Positions 9,213 to 20,098 of a DNA stretch of 29,383 bases are shown piece after piece (position 1 is the stretch's first letter; each line of letters opens with the position of its first letter). This DNA is from Vairimorpha apis BRL 01 (Eukaryota; Microsporidia; Nosematidae), in assembly GCA_000447185.1 (NCBI GenBank), contig KE647379.1, positions 1 to 29,383 of the forward strand. Reading direction: 5' to 3'. The notes below the pieces were generated by a model. It had not been told where the DNA came from and made no database searches. It saw only the letters and a list, made by a program, of their open reading frames with translations. The translations under genes were made by a program, and so were the position numbers.

Positions 9213-9790
9213 CATAAAATTAAATATTTAATTGTATAAATTTTGAATAATATTTATTTTCAAATTCGATTAAAATGTAGATAAAATAGAAACTTAAATT
9301 TTTACACAATACAATCGAATTTAACTATAAAAAATGATGTAATTTATAATACTATAAATTATACAATGGTATATTTATTTGTAATTTATCAATTTAGACC
9401 TATGTTTATTTTAAAAAAAACTAAAAATTTTCAAATAAAGTTATACAATATCTATAAGAAGATAATTAAATATTTTTTTAAGATAAATTTATAAATATTT
9501 TATGGTAATTACTAAAATCTCATCATATTTTAGTTTTATTATTATGGTAAAAAAATTTTATAACATAATAGAAAATTGATGTAAAAAAATTAAATTTATA
9601 ATTAAATCTTCCTATTATTACAAGTTTTTACTTTAAAATTTTATTTATACTTTGTTTATATTTAAGTTATTTTGAAAATTTTTCCAAGATTCTATTGTTG
9701 TTTTTTTATTTTTTTAATTTCATTAAAATTTTTTTTTAAGTAATATTCTAAAAACGTATTCATGAAAAATATTCAATCGCTTAATAATTT
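9213..9790. other. AT-rich intergenic stretch
   Basis: About 580 bases with no coding frame or recognisable element before the dispersed repeat begins. Confidence 0.4.
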
Positions 9791-9932
9791 TTGTTGTTCT
9801 TGTTAGAATTAAAAATTCATATAAAAGCAATTTTCTTTTATAGATGTTTTGTATTTATTGTTTCACATCAACACAGGAGTTTCAAATCTCGAACCGAAAT
9901 TTAAGAAACAGTTTTAAGACTACCTACAACAA
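9791..9932 (-). repeat. 142-bp dispersed repeat, copy M
   Basis: Read on the minus strand this begins TTGTTGTAGG and ends ACAACAA. It aligns almost without gaps, along its whole length, with the plus-strand copy at 18096-18239. The best-kept parts are TTGTTGTAGGYAG near the start, GGTTYGAGAT in the middle and GTGTTGATGTGAAACAAT after it. GGTTCGAGATT resembles a Pol III B box and TAGGTAGTC a poor A box, so a SINE or structured RNA is possible. The inverted 7-base ends would also suit a small non-autonomous DNA element. The class is unresolved. Confidence 0.65.
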
Positions 9933-10189
9933 TTATTTTTCTAATATATAAAAAAAATCAAACATATTAAATATTTTATAAAAAATAAAATATATATGTT
10001 GGGTCACAGTGATGCAATTATTTATTTTATTAGTATTTTAACTTTATGACATTAATAATTTAGTTTACCTTCATATTCTTCAGTTTTATCATCTCGGAGC
10101 TTTTTTGTTTTGTTTAATTTGATTTTTGTCTTATGATAAAAGCTTTATTTATAAGTATATTACCTACTAAATATTCACAATTTTTTCTT

Positions 10190-10505
10190 TCCTCCTTTAT
10201 TGTTCATTCTACTCACATCCTCATCTTCAATCCAAAAAAATCTACTCTAAAGTCTTTTTGAGTCAATAGATTGTATATACGTCTCAAGTTTAGGTTGAAT
10301 TTTAAGCTCTTTGATATACTTTCGTGGTATTTGTTTTCATCCCATCCCATGTTATTACATATAAAGTAATTCATGTCCGTAATTTATAAATTTATCCAAG
10401 TTCATTAGCTAAAAGATCATACTTTTTTGATTTTTTTTAACAATAGTCATTCATATTGATTGGTAATTTCAATTTCGATAATTATATTTTTTACTTTTAA
10501 TGTCT
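10190..10505 (-). mobile_element. Decayed 3' end of an RLE-type non-LTR retrotransposon (relic 1)
   Basis: On the minus strand, with stops and shifts, pieces read IIIEIEITNQ, KKYDLLANELG, YVITWDG and ELKIQPKLETYIQS. These match the clearer relic at 12511-12996 (FIVEVGITNQ, ANELG, MTWDG, ELGIQLYLETYIQL) in the same order and spacing. This is the C-terminal endonuclease region of the element; reverse-transcriptase motifs are not present here, so the copy is 5'-truncated, as is usual for elements copied by target-primed reverse transcription. Several stops lie inside, so it is not coding. The dispersed repeat copy M lies about 260 bases further downstream on the same strand. Confidence 0.65.
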
Positions 10506-10659
10506 ATAACAATGATTTTTTAAAAATAAATTTACTTTTATTATAATAAAAAAACTTTGAAAATAATGAATTAAGTATAAGATATACTATGTATAAAAAT
10601 TAATATTTTTATCTGACTTATTAAAGAATACAAAATAATTTAATGACTTTTTAAAATTT

Positions 10660-11772
10660 TTATACTAACAATTCATTTTTTATATCTAAATATTGACTTT
10701 CGTATATTTTTGCATCAGTGTGAATAATTATTTTAAATTTATCTAAATTATTATTTAAACACCAAATTTTATTAAGCATTATTATAAATTTATTATTGCA
10801 ATTAATATAAAAATAATTTTTAACTTCATTTTTAAAAGTATCATAAAGATATACAGAAGGATTATTACTACTATCGCGCTTAATTTTTTTATAATCTATA
10901 TTTACTTCACATGCAATGTATGATTCACCATATAATATGTTTTTAAATTCTATAAAATTAAAAATTTTAAAAATATATTGATTGTTATTTTTTATGAATT
11001 TAACAATGTTTAAAATGTCTGTTAATAAACAACTTAAAAAAAAATCTTTAGATTCATTTATAATTTCGTGACCTTTGATTGTATGAAATCTTTGCATTAA
11101 CATGTTTTCATTTTCATTTTCACAAAATTTGTTAAAGGAATCATATATTGTGCTAAATTCAACACAATTATCATTTTTTATTATATCTAACAATGCAGAG
11201 AATACATCTTGAATTTTTTCCATTGAATTATAAAAAAATAAAAGAGGATAATCTATTAACTTAAATTTCAAAGAATTGATAGATTCATTTAAAATTATTT
11301 CTATTTTAAAATATAATAATTTTCTATTATTATTAATTATATCTTTTAAAAAATTATCCCAAACGAATCTACTGTAACTTTTTATGTTTTCCACATCTAT
11401 TTTTTGAAGATTATCATCATATATACCCAATGAAAATTTAGGATTTACATCAATTATTTCACAATTTTCATTAATCGATATTGTAAAATTATTTAATGTA
11501 ATTATTTTATTATTTTCAATAATGTAAATTCGATTTTCTACTAATATATTTTCATCTAAAGTGATATTATAGAAAAAAAATTCAGATAAATCTTCGTTTT
11601 CATAAGAAAAAAAGTTACAATTTTTATTTTTAGATTCAGATGGTAAAAAATTTCTAACATATGCATAAGAACACACACTTGAACTTCTATAATCAAAAAT
11701 TATATAGTTTTTCGTTTTAATTTCTAGATCATAAATGTTTAAAGAGATAATAAATCTAATAAATAGTAACAT
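10660..11772 (-). CDS. Family A copy 2: secreted-type protein of 370 residues
   Basis: An intact frame from ATG 11772. The frame also extends two codons upstream through TTG, but GGG sits one base before the ATG. Residues 1-16 (MLLFIRFIISLNIYDL) form a hydrophobic leader, so the protein probably enters the secretory pathway. The body is Asn/Ile/Lys-rich. Conserved with copy 1 are NFTI (95-98), YPLLFF (175-180), IQDVF, the central MQRFHTIKGHEI (from 226), and the end ESQYLDIKNELLV. No other membrane segment and no catalytic signature is seen. It resembles no family I can name and is probably lineage-specific. The distance between the two copies and their divergence suggest an old duplication; the intervening RAD51-like gene and retroelement relic are unrelated to it. 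Confidence 0.8.
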   Translation of the reverse strand: MLLFIRFIISLNIYDLEIKTKNYIIFDYRSSSVCSYAYVRNFLPSESKNKNCNFFSYENEDLSEFFFYNITLDENILVENRIYIIENNKIITLNNFTISINENCEIIDVNPKFSLGIYDDNLQKIDVENIKSYSRFVWDNFLKDIINNNRKLLYFKIEIILNESINSLKFKLIDYPLLFFYNSMEKIQDVFSALLDIIKNDNCVEFSTIYDSFNKFCENENENMLMQRFHTIKGHEIINESKDFFLSCLLTDILNIVKFIKNNNQYIFKIFNFIEFKNILYGESYIACEVNIDYKKIKRDSSNNPSVYLYDTFKNEVKNYFYINCNNKFIIMLNKIWCLNNNLDKFKIIIHTDAKIYESQYLDIKNELLV

Positions 11773-11773
11773 A

Positions 11774-11776
11774 CCC
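11774..11776 (-). promoter_or_regulatory. GGG start-associated motif of family A copy 2
   Basis: Minus-strand GGG one base upstream of ATG 11772 (TTGGGTATG). It decides the start. Confidence 0.5.
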
Positions 11777-12430
11777 AATTTTTTAGAAATTTTAAATGTA
11801 TATTTTTTGTTTAATGTTTATTTGTAATTAGATTAATTTAAAATAATTATATAATTTAATTATTAATTAACCTTTAAAAAAACCCAAAACAAATTTTTCT
11901 ATCATTAAAAAATATAGGAAGAAAGTATGTACTTTTTTAATATATTTATTTTTTTATAAAACTATTAATTAATTTATTTGTTTTTATTCGAATTATAACT
12001 AATTTTTGCAATTAAAAAATAAAATTTACATTTACATGAACTTTGTAAAAAATAGTGAAAACACAAATAATTTAATTAAAAAATATTTGTAATAAATTAA
12101 AAAAAATTAATTAAACAAATAAATAGTTTAAATTATTTACTTTAAATTCATTATAAATATCTATGACAATGCAAAATAAAAAGTATTAATTAAATAATTT
12201 AACATAAAATTAGTATTATTTTTTATTCTTTTGTGTTATTTAAATTAAATTTTTAAATTACTTTTATTGTTGTAAAATTGTAAGTAAATCTCAATTCTTA
12301 ATGTAATTTATGAAATATACAACATAAAAATTAATTAATTTTTTAAATAAAAAATTTTGTTTTCCTATAAAAAAATTCGTAAATTGGATTTTAATTAAAA
12401 CTATATGCATATTAAATATATTAAAAATAT
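11777..12430. other. AT-rich intergenic stretch
   Basis: About 650 bases of A/T runs between family A copy 2 and the retroelement. Nothing recognised. Confidence 0.4.
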
Positions 12431-13010
12431 TTATTATGTTATTTTTCCTTGTCTATTCTTTATTCAACTAGCCTCATGTTCAGGCACTCTACTTATTATA
12501 TAGAATTCCTTTATCTCACATTCAGTGTTACTTGTGAATATTCAGGGTCTAATATTTTGCCCTGGTTATCATTAATAGGATCCATTGTTTTCCCTTCCAT
12601 ATATTTATAGTTTAATTCAACTAACTTCTCCACTGTACGCTCCACCTCTCCAGCATCACCCTGGTCGTGCCCTCGTCTTCGTTCAATAGAGATACTCTCG
12701 AGCGTTTTCTTCAGCACTACTAACTGGATATATGTTTCTAAGTATAGTTGTATTCCTAGCTCCTTGATGTATTTCTTATGGTATGTCGTTACTACACCAT
12801 CCCATGTCATTACATAAGGGATAATTTGTCTTAGATTTATAAATTAAACCTAGCTCATTAGCACGAAGGTCGTACTTCTTAACTTTTCATTCTCAACAAT
12901 AGTGAGAAGATCTTGGTTCGTAATACCGACCTCGACAATAAAAATTTCCTTGTTCTTCTTATCTAAGACAAAAATATCAGGCTTGTTATGGTTCATATTA
13001 AATATATACT
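12430..13010 (-). mobile_element. RLE-type non-LTR retrotransposon, 5'-truncated 3' fragment (relic 2)
   Basis: The best-preserved piece of the element. From ATG 12996 the minus strand reads NKPDIFVLDKKNKEIFIVEV then GITNQDLLTIVENEKL. The PD-x14-E-V pattern fits the PD-(D/E)XK restriction-like endonuclease found at the C-terminus of R2/R4/Dong-type elements. After a frame change come LRANELGLIYKSKT and, in a further frame from 12810 to TAA 12511, MTWDGVVTTYHKKYIKELGI and LETYIQLVVLKKTLES. About 80 bases of 3' flank with clearly higher G+C than its surroundings follow. Two indels prevent it from encoding a protein. Its truncated 5' end faces the longer plus-strand copy. Confidence 0.75.
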
Positions 13011-13129
13011 CATATTTATTATTTTTTATAAAAAATAAGTTTCAAGAAAAAAAAAAGTAGATAAAATAAGAAAAAAAATCTGTAAAAGCAATAATAAAAA
13101 CAAAATTGACATTTATACAATAAAAAAGC

Positions 13130-16100
13130 AGATCACACTAGTTTATCTAGTTTTACACCTCTGAAGTATTTACTTTAGTTTTTGAGTTTGCTGTGTTTAG
13201 AACAGAATAGTGATTTATAAGTATCCATCCATTTGTTCTAAATTGATTTCATTTGATGTTTAGAGGAAGTTTTATAAAGGCTTAAAATGTTTTCTATAAA
13301 AATTTTAGCTTTGATATGGGTTAAAGAAATTTATCAGAAAGATAAAAATTGTTTTCGTTAGTAATATTTGTCGACTGCATACGCCCATTGAATATAAAAT
13401 GAAACATAATAAGAAATTAAAGAGCAAAAACACTTTAAAAAGAAACATATTTTATTCGAACCAAAAGTTTATTTAGACTTCTTAAACTATTAAAGAAGAA
13501 ATACATCCTTAAAGAAGATATTAGTTGAAAATGTAAAAAAGAACAAGATGATTTTTTGAAAGGCTGATTATATTAATTTATAAAATTATCAAATTTGTAG
13601 AGTCACATATTAAAATATCTTCACCTCAGTAAATATCTAATGTGGAGCTGTTAAACAATCAAATCAAAGAATATTTGAAATTAATCAAGGTTTTGATTAG
13701 AGGGAGATCATCCTGAAAAACGATAGCAACATTAGAAGCTAATAATGATATTCTGAATAAGGTGAGGGTTTTGGTAAACTAATTAGAGAAAAAAAACTAA
13801 ATTTAATAAGATTTGAGAAAAATAAGCAAGCACGCTTGTCTATAAAAGGATGTAATTGAAGTTATCTAATTTGTTTTTAAAAAGTTTTTTTTATAGAAAT
13901 AAGTTAATGGTTGCATAAAAACATAGAAATTTTACATTTGAAAATTAAAAACTTTAAGCTATATACAATCAATTATAAAAACTTCTGAAACGTCCTAATC
14001 AAAGTTATGATGTGATGAAAGAAGATATGATTTAATTTGGTTTACCATGAGAATTATAAAAAGCACAATGAAAAAAAAACAACCTTTGATGAATTTTGCT
14101 ATAATAAATCTTTGATAATATTGAGTAGTTCACATTTTACACTTTGAGGATTTTGTGAAAATTATTAAATTTACCTAAATGTAAGAATGCCTGTTGTAAT
14201 GGCATTAATTTTTTTTATCACGAAATGTGTAGCTATATCCTTTCCTTTAGAAAATTACAGAAGAAATAAGCATGAATGTGAAAAAACTCGAACTTTGTTT
14301 TAAAAGGTAATATTTTAATAATACTAAAAGGTACTCCGACATATGGTTGTGATTTTAGACTTATCTCCTGTATGTCTAATCTCTTTAAGTTAATAATTAG
14401 GTGTATTACTAAAGTAATGCAATAAAAATTGAATCAGAGTGTTATTAGCTGTAAATAATTGGTATAGTACAGCAAGTGCAGGGTGCCAAGGAACAAGCTA
14501 AGATTAACATATCTATCAATAAAGAATACGTTAACAGGCTGAAGACAATGTAAATAGATAGTAAAAAAGTCAACGAGTATGTAAACCATAATTATTTATT
14601 TGTATGCAGATATAATTTGATTCTTTATCTATGTATAGAATATAATTTATAAACCAATTATAACAATAACACTTTAAGAAAAGTCTGAATTAGAAGCGAT
14701 CTTAATTAAGAATATTGAGAAAATAATCTCATAGTAAATCTTTATTCTCTCTTTTATACGGAACAAAGATAATTCCTTTGAGTAAGAAGATTAACTTAAA
14801 GTATTTAAAGTATAGTACAAACCATAAATAAACAGTTTTAAGCGAATCATCTTTTCTTTATTGACGACCTAAAACACCTTAGAATCTTATGATGTCTTAA
14901 ATGTCTGTAAATTTAATTTCTTTAGATGTGTTTGTCTAAAGATAGATAAAGAGAAATCTGCAACCAATAGTATGGGATTTTGCGATGATGCAGTGGTGTT
15001 AGAAGGTCTTAAGGATAAAAATATTTAGTATTTACAGAAGATACCTTCAACGTAATAAAAAAGTGACTTTTAAAAGGTGAAAACAAAGATCTTGGATTAT
15101 GTAGAAGGACTATACAATACAAAGTTAAATGGAAAGAATAATAATTAAATTATTAACGAACATGCGATATCGGTTACTAATTACTAAATGAGCTTTGTGA
15201 AACTAAAGTCTGAGAATCATAAAAGTCTTGACTTTGATATACGTTAAGTTTGATAAAACATCAATTACGTCTACAATCAACCTGTAAAGAAAGACTATAT
15301 ATAATAAGAACAGAAATGGGGAATTGGTCTCACTAGTATTGAATTAAGAAATAAGTCAATGCATTTTAACATGCACCAGTTTTAATATAAATTTATCAAT
15401 GTTTTATTGAATTGTTAATCAATATTTAAAGTAGATAAGAAAATGTCATTTCATCTTTTACTTATTGTAGGATGTTTTAGAATGAGGTATGGCCTAGAAT
15501 GTACGATTTCTTAAATGATGATAGTGGAGTCTCAAACAAACATGCTGTATAACGAGATTTAAACACGAACCAATCACTGAAAGTATACAAAGATTGGGAC
15601 CACGAATAAGTAAGCATCGAGATATTCTACATGGCTGGTAAAGGGAAAAACCATGTTAGATCAGAAGTAGTGTATTGCTTCCTACAGGATAGTCATATAT
15701 GCTGTAGACAGAACAGATAATATTTCAATGTAAATCACACATGAAGACTTACGATTATATACCTATTAAGTTCAATCGAATGTTAGGTCATGATTATATG
15801 AGAAAAATAATGAATTAGTGAGTTGGCTAGATATCTTATTGTACAAAAAAATTTTAAGCAATTTAAATTATGACAACACAGAGAATGATTTAACTGAGAT
15901 ACAAATAATGCTAGAAAAGATATAAATATTAAAGTTTTAACTATATTTAGCCAGAAAACTTGTTGTTTAAGATTAGAAATTAAATCCTTATAATTATAAT
16001 TATAATATTTAAACAGGATATGCTTTCAATATTTTAGAATGAAAATGAAGAAAGTACGACCTTCAGCAAATGAGTTGGAGCAATCTATATAGCTAGAACA

Positions 16101-16520
16101 AGAATAGTTTCTTATATAAAAACATGAGAAGGTGTTATAACTAAGTACCATATAAAGCACATCAGATATTAGAAATCAAACCGTTTTTAGAAACATACAT
16201 CTAGTCTATAGTATTTAAAAAGACCAAAGAGTTTATTTTATAGAACCTTAAATGAGGTTTTTACCAAGAATGTTTGTAAAGACGAGATATAGAAAAACAT
16301 AGAAAGCTAGTAAGATCTTTGTCGCATATTCAAGAACGTAAAATTATTAATGAAAAAATAAATTATAAGAAACAATGTGTCAGTAAGATCTGTTTTCTTG
16401 TGAAACATCAGGAAAACATACAGAGTTAAATATAGTAAAAGCAAAATATGTCACTGCATTAAATTAAACCCATAGTTCCTGGAAATTGTTAGGACCTTAT
16501 GACTGCCCGAGCTAAAGTGT
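13130..16520 (+). mobile_element. Long decayed copy of the RLE-type non-LTR retrotransposon (relic 3)
   Basis: There is no long open frame, but ordered protein signatures of a non-LTR polymerase survive. At about 14345-14430: DFRLISCMSNLFKL, the 'YRPI-x-C-x-x-x-x-Y/F-KL' block. At about 14480-14600: QGAKEQAKINISIN then IDSKKVNEYVNHNYL, the motif A region ('G-x-KEQ ... D-x-x-KA-Y/F-DS-x-x-H'). At 14978-14989: FCDDAVVLEG, the F-x-DD motif C. At about 16020-16215: QDMLSIF, GVITKYHIKHI and ILEIKPFLETYI, matching the endonuclease C-terminus of relics 1 and 2. An upstream N-terminal-like part is readable at about 13630-13840 (ELLNNQIKEYLKLIKVLI; ATLEANNDILNKVR). Many stops are TAA, TAG or TGA at positions of Gln or Trp codons. 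The 5' boundary is approximate. Confidence 0.75.
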
Positions 16521-16759
16521 AAGCTGATGAAATCAAAAATTAAAAAATGAATAATATAACCAATTAAGCTATTTTATCCTCAAATGATAATTTAAATATT
16601 TTGGAAAACTAAAAATATGTAATTTTATAGATTTTAAAAATATGCTTTAAAAAAGATTTATTTTAAACTTTGAAATAATTTAAGTTTTTTTTTAATTCAG
16701 TGAAATATAAAAAACAAAAAATCATTTTAAACTTGCAGAATAAAAACTCATCCATTGAT

Positions 16760-17095
16760 TTCTATTAGGAAAGCAGTAGCGTGTTTTGAGTGTGAAAACA
16801 TAATATCTATCGAATAAAATTAATAATATGCATTGCAGGATAAAAATATCATTACGGAAAAAGTTGTCAAATGTTTTCATTGTAGAGATAAAATAAATAT
16901 TGTATTCAATATGGAATAACTGTACGATAGAGAGTATCTTAAGATTAAATGAAGAGATATAATAAAGCCTTGAGATATATTTATTTTCAACTATGGCTTA
17001 AGTAAATTTAGGAAAAAAAATTACTTCTTACAAAAGTGTATTTCAAACAAAAGGTATAAAGATAAGTGTATATACTAGATATCTACGGTATCAAA
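16760..17095 (+). pseudogene. Relic with paired CxxC zinc-finger-like motifs
   Basis: One frame stays readable for about 330 bases apart from scattered TAA/TGA codons. It contains ACFECENIISIE, then KVVKCFHCRDKINIVF about 30 codons later, and near the end FLQKCISNKRYKDKCIY. Two CF-x-C knuckles in tandem suggest a zinc-binding module. It lies just downstream of the long retroelement relic and has a similar kind of decay, so it may belong to the same insertion or be an older dead gene. I cannot assign a family. Confidence 0.35.
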
Positions 17096-17590
17096 TTAAA
17101 ATATAATAAACTTAACGTGGTTATAATTGATTTAAAAAATTATATTGTTAAGGTAGAAATTACAATCTTCTATATTTAAAAGCTGTTGAGATTAAAAAAA
17201 ACATAAATATGTTTACTAACCAATCATTTTGGGTTATGAATGGATAAAAGACAAAAAAAATACTATATTATATTTTATGAGAAGGTATCACAACAGTATT
17301 TTATAGTTATTATAGAAATATAATTTAATACAGACAATCGCGCATAAGCATATTTCAATTCAGAGTGTAAAAAATGACACTTGAGAGCCATACTTTGGAA
17401 GCTCGAAGGTTTGAACACATTACTTATAAAAAAAGAAATTGAAAAGAAAGGAATTGAAAACCAGAATACGTATTAATGTAATCTTTGTCTAATATTGATT
17501 CAGAAGATACAAAATTATAAGAAAAATTTTTCCTAAAAAAACTTCAATATTTGATATTGTAAAATTTTGTTTATATAATTTATTGAAAGA

Positions 17591-19179
17591 ATGTTAAATG
17601 ATTGCTTTTTTATACCTTTTATGCATATAACAATTAATCTTGTAAGTACTATTTTTTGTTCTATACAAACATTAATAGAAGATGATAACAATATAAAATT
17701 CACAAATAAACGTAAATTTACTAATGAAAAAGACATAACATTGGAACATACTTCAATAAAAAAGTATAATGATTTCTCTAATGAAGAATTAACTATAAAA
17801 AAACAAAAACGTATAGAAGATCAAATGGAAAATAATTACAATCACAAAGATTGTAATTTTTTAAAAAGTCATAATTATCTAGCTTTTGAAAAAAATAATG
17901 TTATAAATGAAGTATTGAATGATAAATTAAACAATAAAAATAAGTCTTCAATAATAAATAAAGATACCGAATCTGAATATTGTTCTTTTGAGGATGCAGA
18001 TAATTTTGATAATTTATTTAGTATTAATGATGTATGTAATAACGAAGATTTTATCTACTATTGTAATATATTTTATCTAGATTTATTAGACAACATTGTT
18101 GTAGGCAGACCTAAAGCTGTCTGTTTTAGGTTAGGTTTGAGATCAGAAACCTATGTGTTGATGTGAAACAATCAACACCATTTAGCTATAAAAAGAAAAC
18201 CTTCCTCAACCACATGTTTAGTCCAAACGACAACAACAAACATAAATACTGAAACTGATACTAATAATAAAACTAAAATCAGTGGAATAAGTTTACATAA
18301 AGAAAAAATAGATGAAAATATATTAATTTAAATTTAAAAAATACATATAAACTAAATAAAAAAGATAATGCAATTTTTTTTAATATTTCAAATGATGATA
18401 TTAAAAGATATGCTAGTTCAATTTATTTTACAAAAATATTTGACATCATATTTCAAGACCTTTTAAATAATTTAAAAAGTGACATATTATTTTTAAACAT
18501 TAAAAATGAACAAATAAAAAATTATATTTTTAATCTAGAACAACAAGGAAATTGCGAACAAAAAATTTTAACATTTATAAAAATAACAAATGAAATAAAA
18601 ATAAAAATATTACCATTGATTGCACAAAAAACACTGATAAATATGTTTACACTATATCAATTTATAAAAAACATTTTTTTGATAACATTATCTGTTATAA
18701 ATTACGTAGAAAACGTAATTTGTTAGTTATTCAATTAAACAACAATAAAATTACTAATAAAGATGTTTTTGATTTTATTATCGAAAATTTAAAATTCACT
18801 ACAGATGATGATATTAGAACAATGTGTATTTTAGGATCAAAACATAATTTTTTTAAGGAAAATATATTATAGATTGTTAGATATAGGAATTTTTTTATTT
18901 TTATTTAACTATGAAAAATCATATTATAATATTGAATGGAAAAAAAACTTTCTTCAGACTTTATCGATTTCATATAAAAATATTTATATTTTTAATTTAT
19001 TTGAAAAAGAATGTGATAAATTATTCAAGAATCAAAATTCTTTTTTTGATTATAATTTATATATTACGATGAATTCTAAGTTTATTTCTATAGATTTATT
19101 TTATTATAAACAGATTACTAAGAATTTATTGCAGATGGATTTTTTTCACAATTTAATTGATAAAATAAAATGTAAGTAA
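17591..19179 (+). pseudogene. Family B member 1 (B1): secreted-type protein, interrupted by a dispersed repeat and frame breaks
   Basis: From ATG 17591 (or the in-frame ATG near 17621, right before the hydrophobic part) a leader reads MHITINLVSTIFCSI. Then follow basic clusters (FTNKRKF; TIKKQKRIED) and an Asn/acidic spacer. The frame crosses the dispersed repeat at 18096-18239, which supplies the in-frame TGA 18164-18166, and reaches TAA 18329-18331. After a missing base the C-terminal domain continues: FQDLLNNLKSDIL, KILTFIKITN; a second missing base at T7 18674-18680; TTDDDIRTMCILGSKHNFF; a shift near 18870; then YYNIEWKKNFLQTL and YNLYITMNSK to TAA 19177-19179. All C-terminal motifs match B3 and B4. 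The inserted repeat makes this copy the least likely of B1, B3 and B4 to be functional. Confidence 0.7.
18096..18239 (+). repeat. 144-bp dispersed repeat, copy P, with three consecutive hairpins
   Basis: It begins TTGTTGTAGGCAG and ends ACAACAACAA, and aligns end to end with the minus-strand copy at 9791-9932. Three perfect stem-loops follow each other: CAGAC/GTCTG at 18106-18123, TAGGTTT/AAACCTA at 18132-18153, and GTGTTGAT/ATCAACAC at 18155-18178. All three have 8-base loops. G+C over 18121-18180 is 22 of 60, well above its surroundings. The repeat lies inside family B member 1 and carries the TGA that interrupts it. SINE, small DNA element and structured RNA all remain possible. Confidence 0.7.
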
Positions 19180-20098
19180 CTAAATATTGAAAACATCAAA
19201 AAGATTGAAATATTTTGAAGATATAACAATTGAATTATGAAAATTTTGCAAAAAGTCTACAAAAATATTTAAAAAGTTATTCTTTTAAAAATAATGGTTT
19301 AAATCTTTTATAAAATACATTATTATTTTTCAAATATTAATTTATTAAACAAAATCTATTTATAAAAATAACCCTTAAATAAATAATTTTAATTTAAATA
19401 ACTATTTTATTCATCTTATAAATTAAAATGATGTTTAAATTTTAATGTATCAAATATTATATAAGAAATTAAATTGAATAATAATAATATAAATTTATGA
19501 AAAATAATAATTTATAAAAATAAACAAATAAAAATGCATAAATAAAACAAATATATTATTTATTATTTAAACATCATCATTTTATTTATATAGTATAAAA
19601 CTTAATATTAAATATTATAATCTATAATACCTTTTAATTTTAACGTCTTAAAAAATGATAATATGTATTTTTACGTTTAAATTTAATGTATTACATATAA
19701 CATTTATATATTTATATTGTATTATTATCAAATTAACCAATGTTTTAATATGTTTAATTAAAAGTTGATAGGTTTTATCGTAAAAAACATTTCTTTTGTT
19801 TATAAAATTAAAATTTACATATTAATGCAAAAAGATTTATTGTATTAAACTTGATATAAAATTTAAAAATTTTATAGAAATAATAAGATAAAAAATAAAT
19901 TATATAATAAAAGTATTATTAATTTAAAGAAAATTATTTTTTTAGTTATAATATACCCGAATTATTTTATATATTTATATGTGGTAATTAAAAGAAATAA
20001 AGAAAATATTAGAAATACTAGTATTATCATAAAAAAATATTAATTTTTGTTAAAACTTATACTATGAAAATTAATGTGTTTTAGTTACAAAAATAATT
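19180..20098. other. Gene-poor AT-rich stretch
   Basis: About 920 bases of A/T-dominated sequence between B1 and the minisatellite. No coding frame or RNA gene recognised. Confidence 0.4.

Noticed and set aside
9880..9905. GGTTCGAGATT as the T-arm of a tRNA gene
   Set aside because: No matching acceptor, D or anticodon arms; it is part of the dispersed repeat.
13440..17095. Recoding of TAA/TAG as Gln and TGA as Trp in this block
   Set aside because: AP-3 sigma, the Sm-like gene and family members end at TAA where their families end, and frameshifts also occur in the block; decay explains the pattern better.
18127..18136. TTAGGTTAGG, like a telomere repeat
   Set aside because: Only two units, inside the dispersed repeat and not conserved in its other copy.
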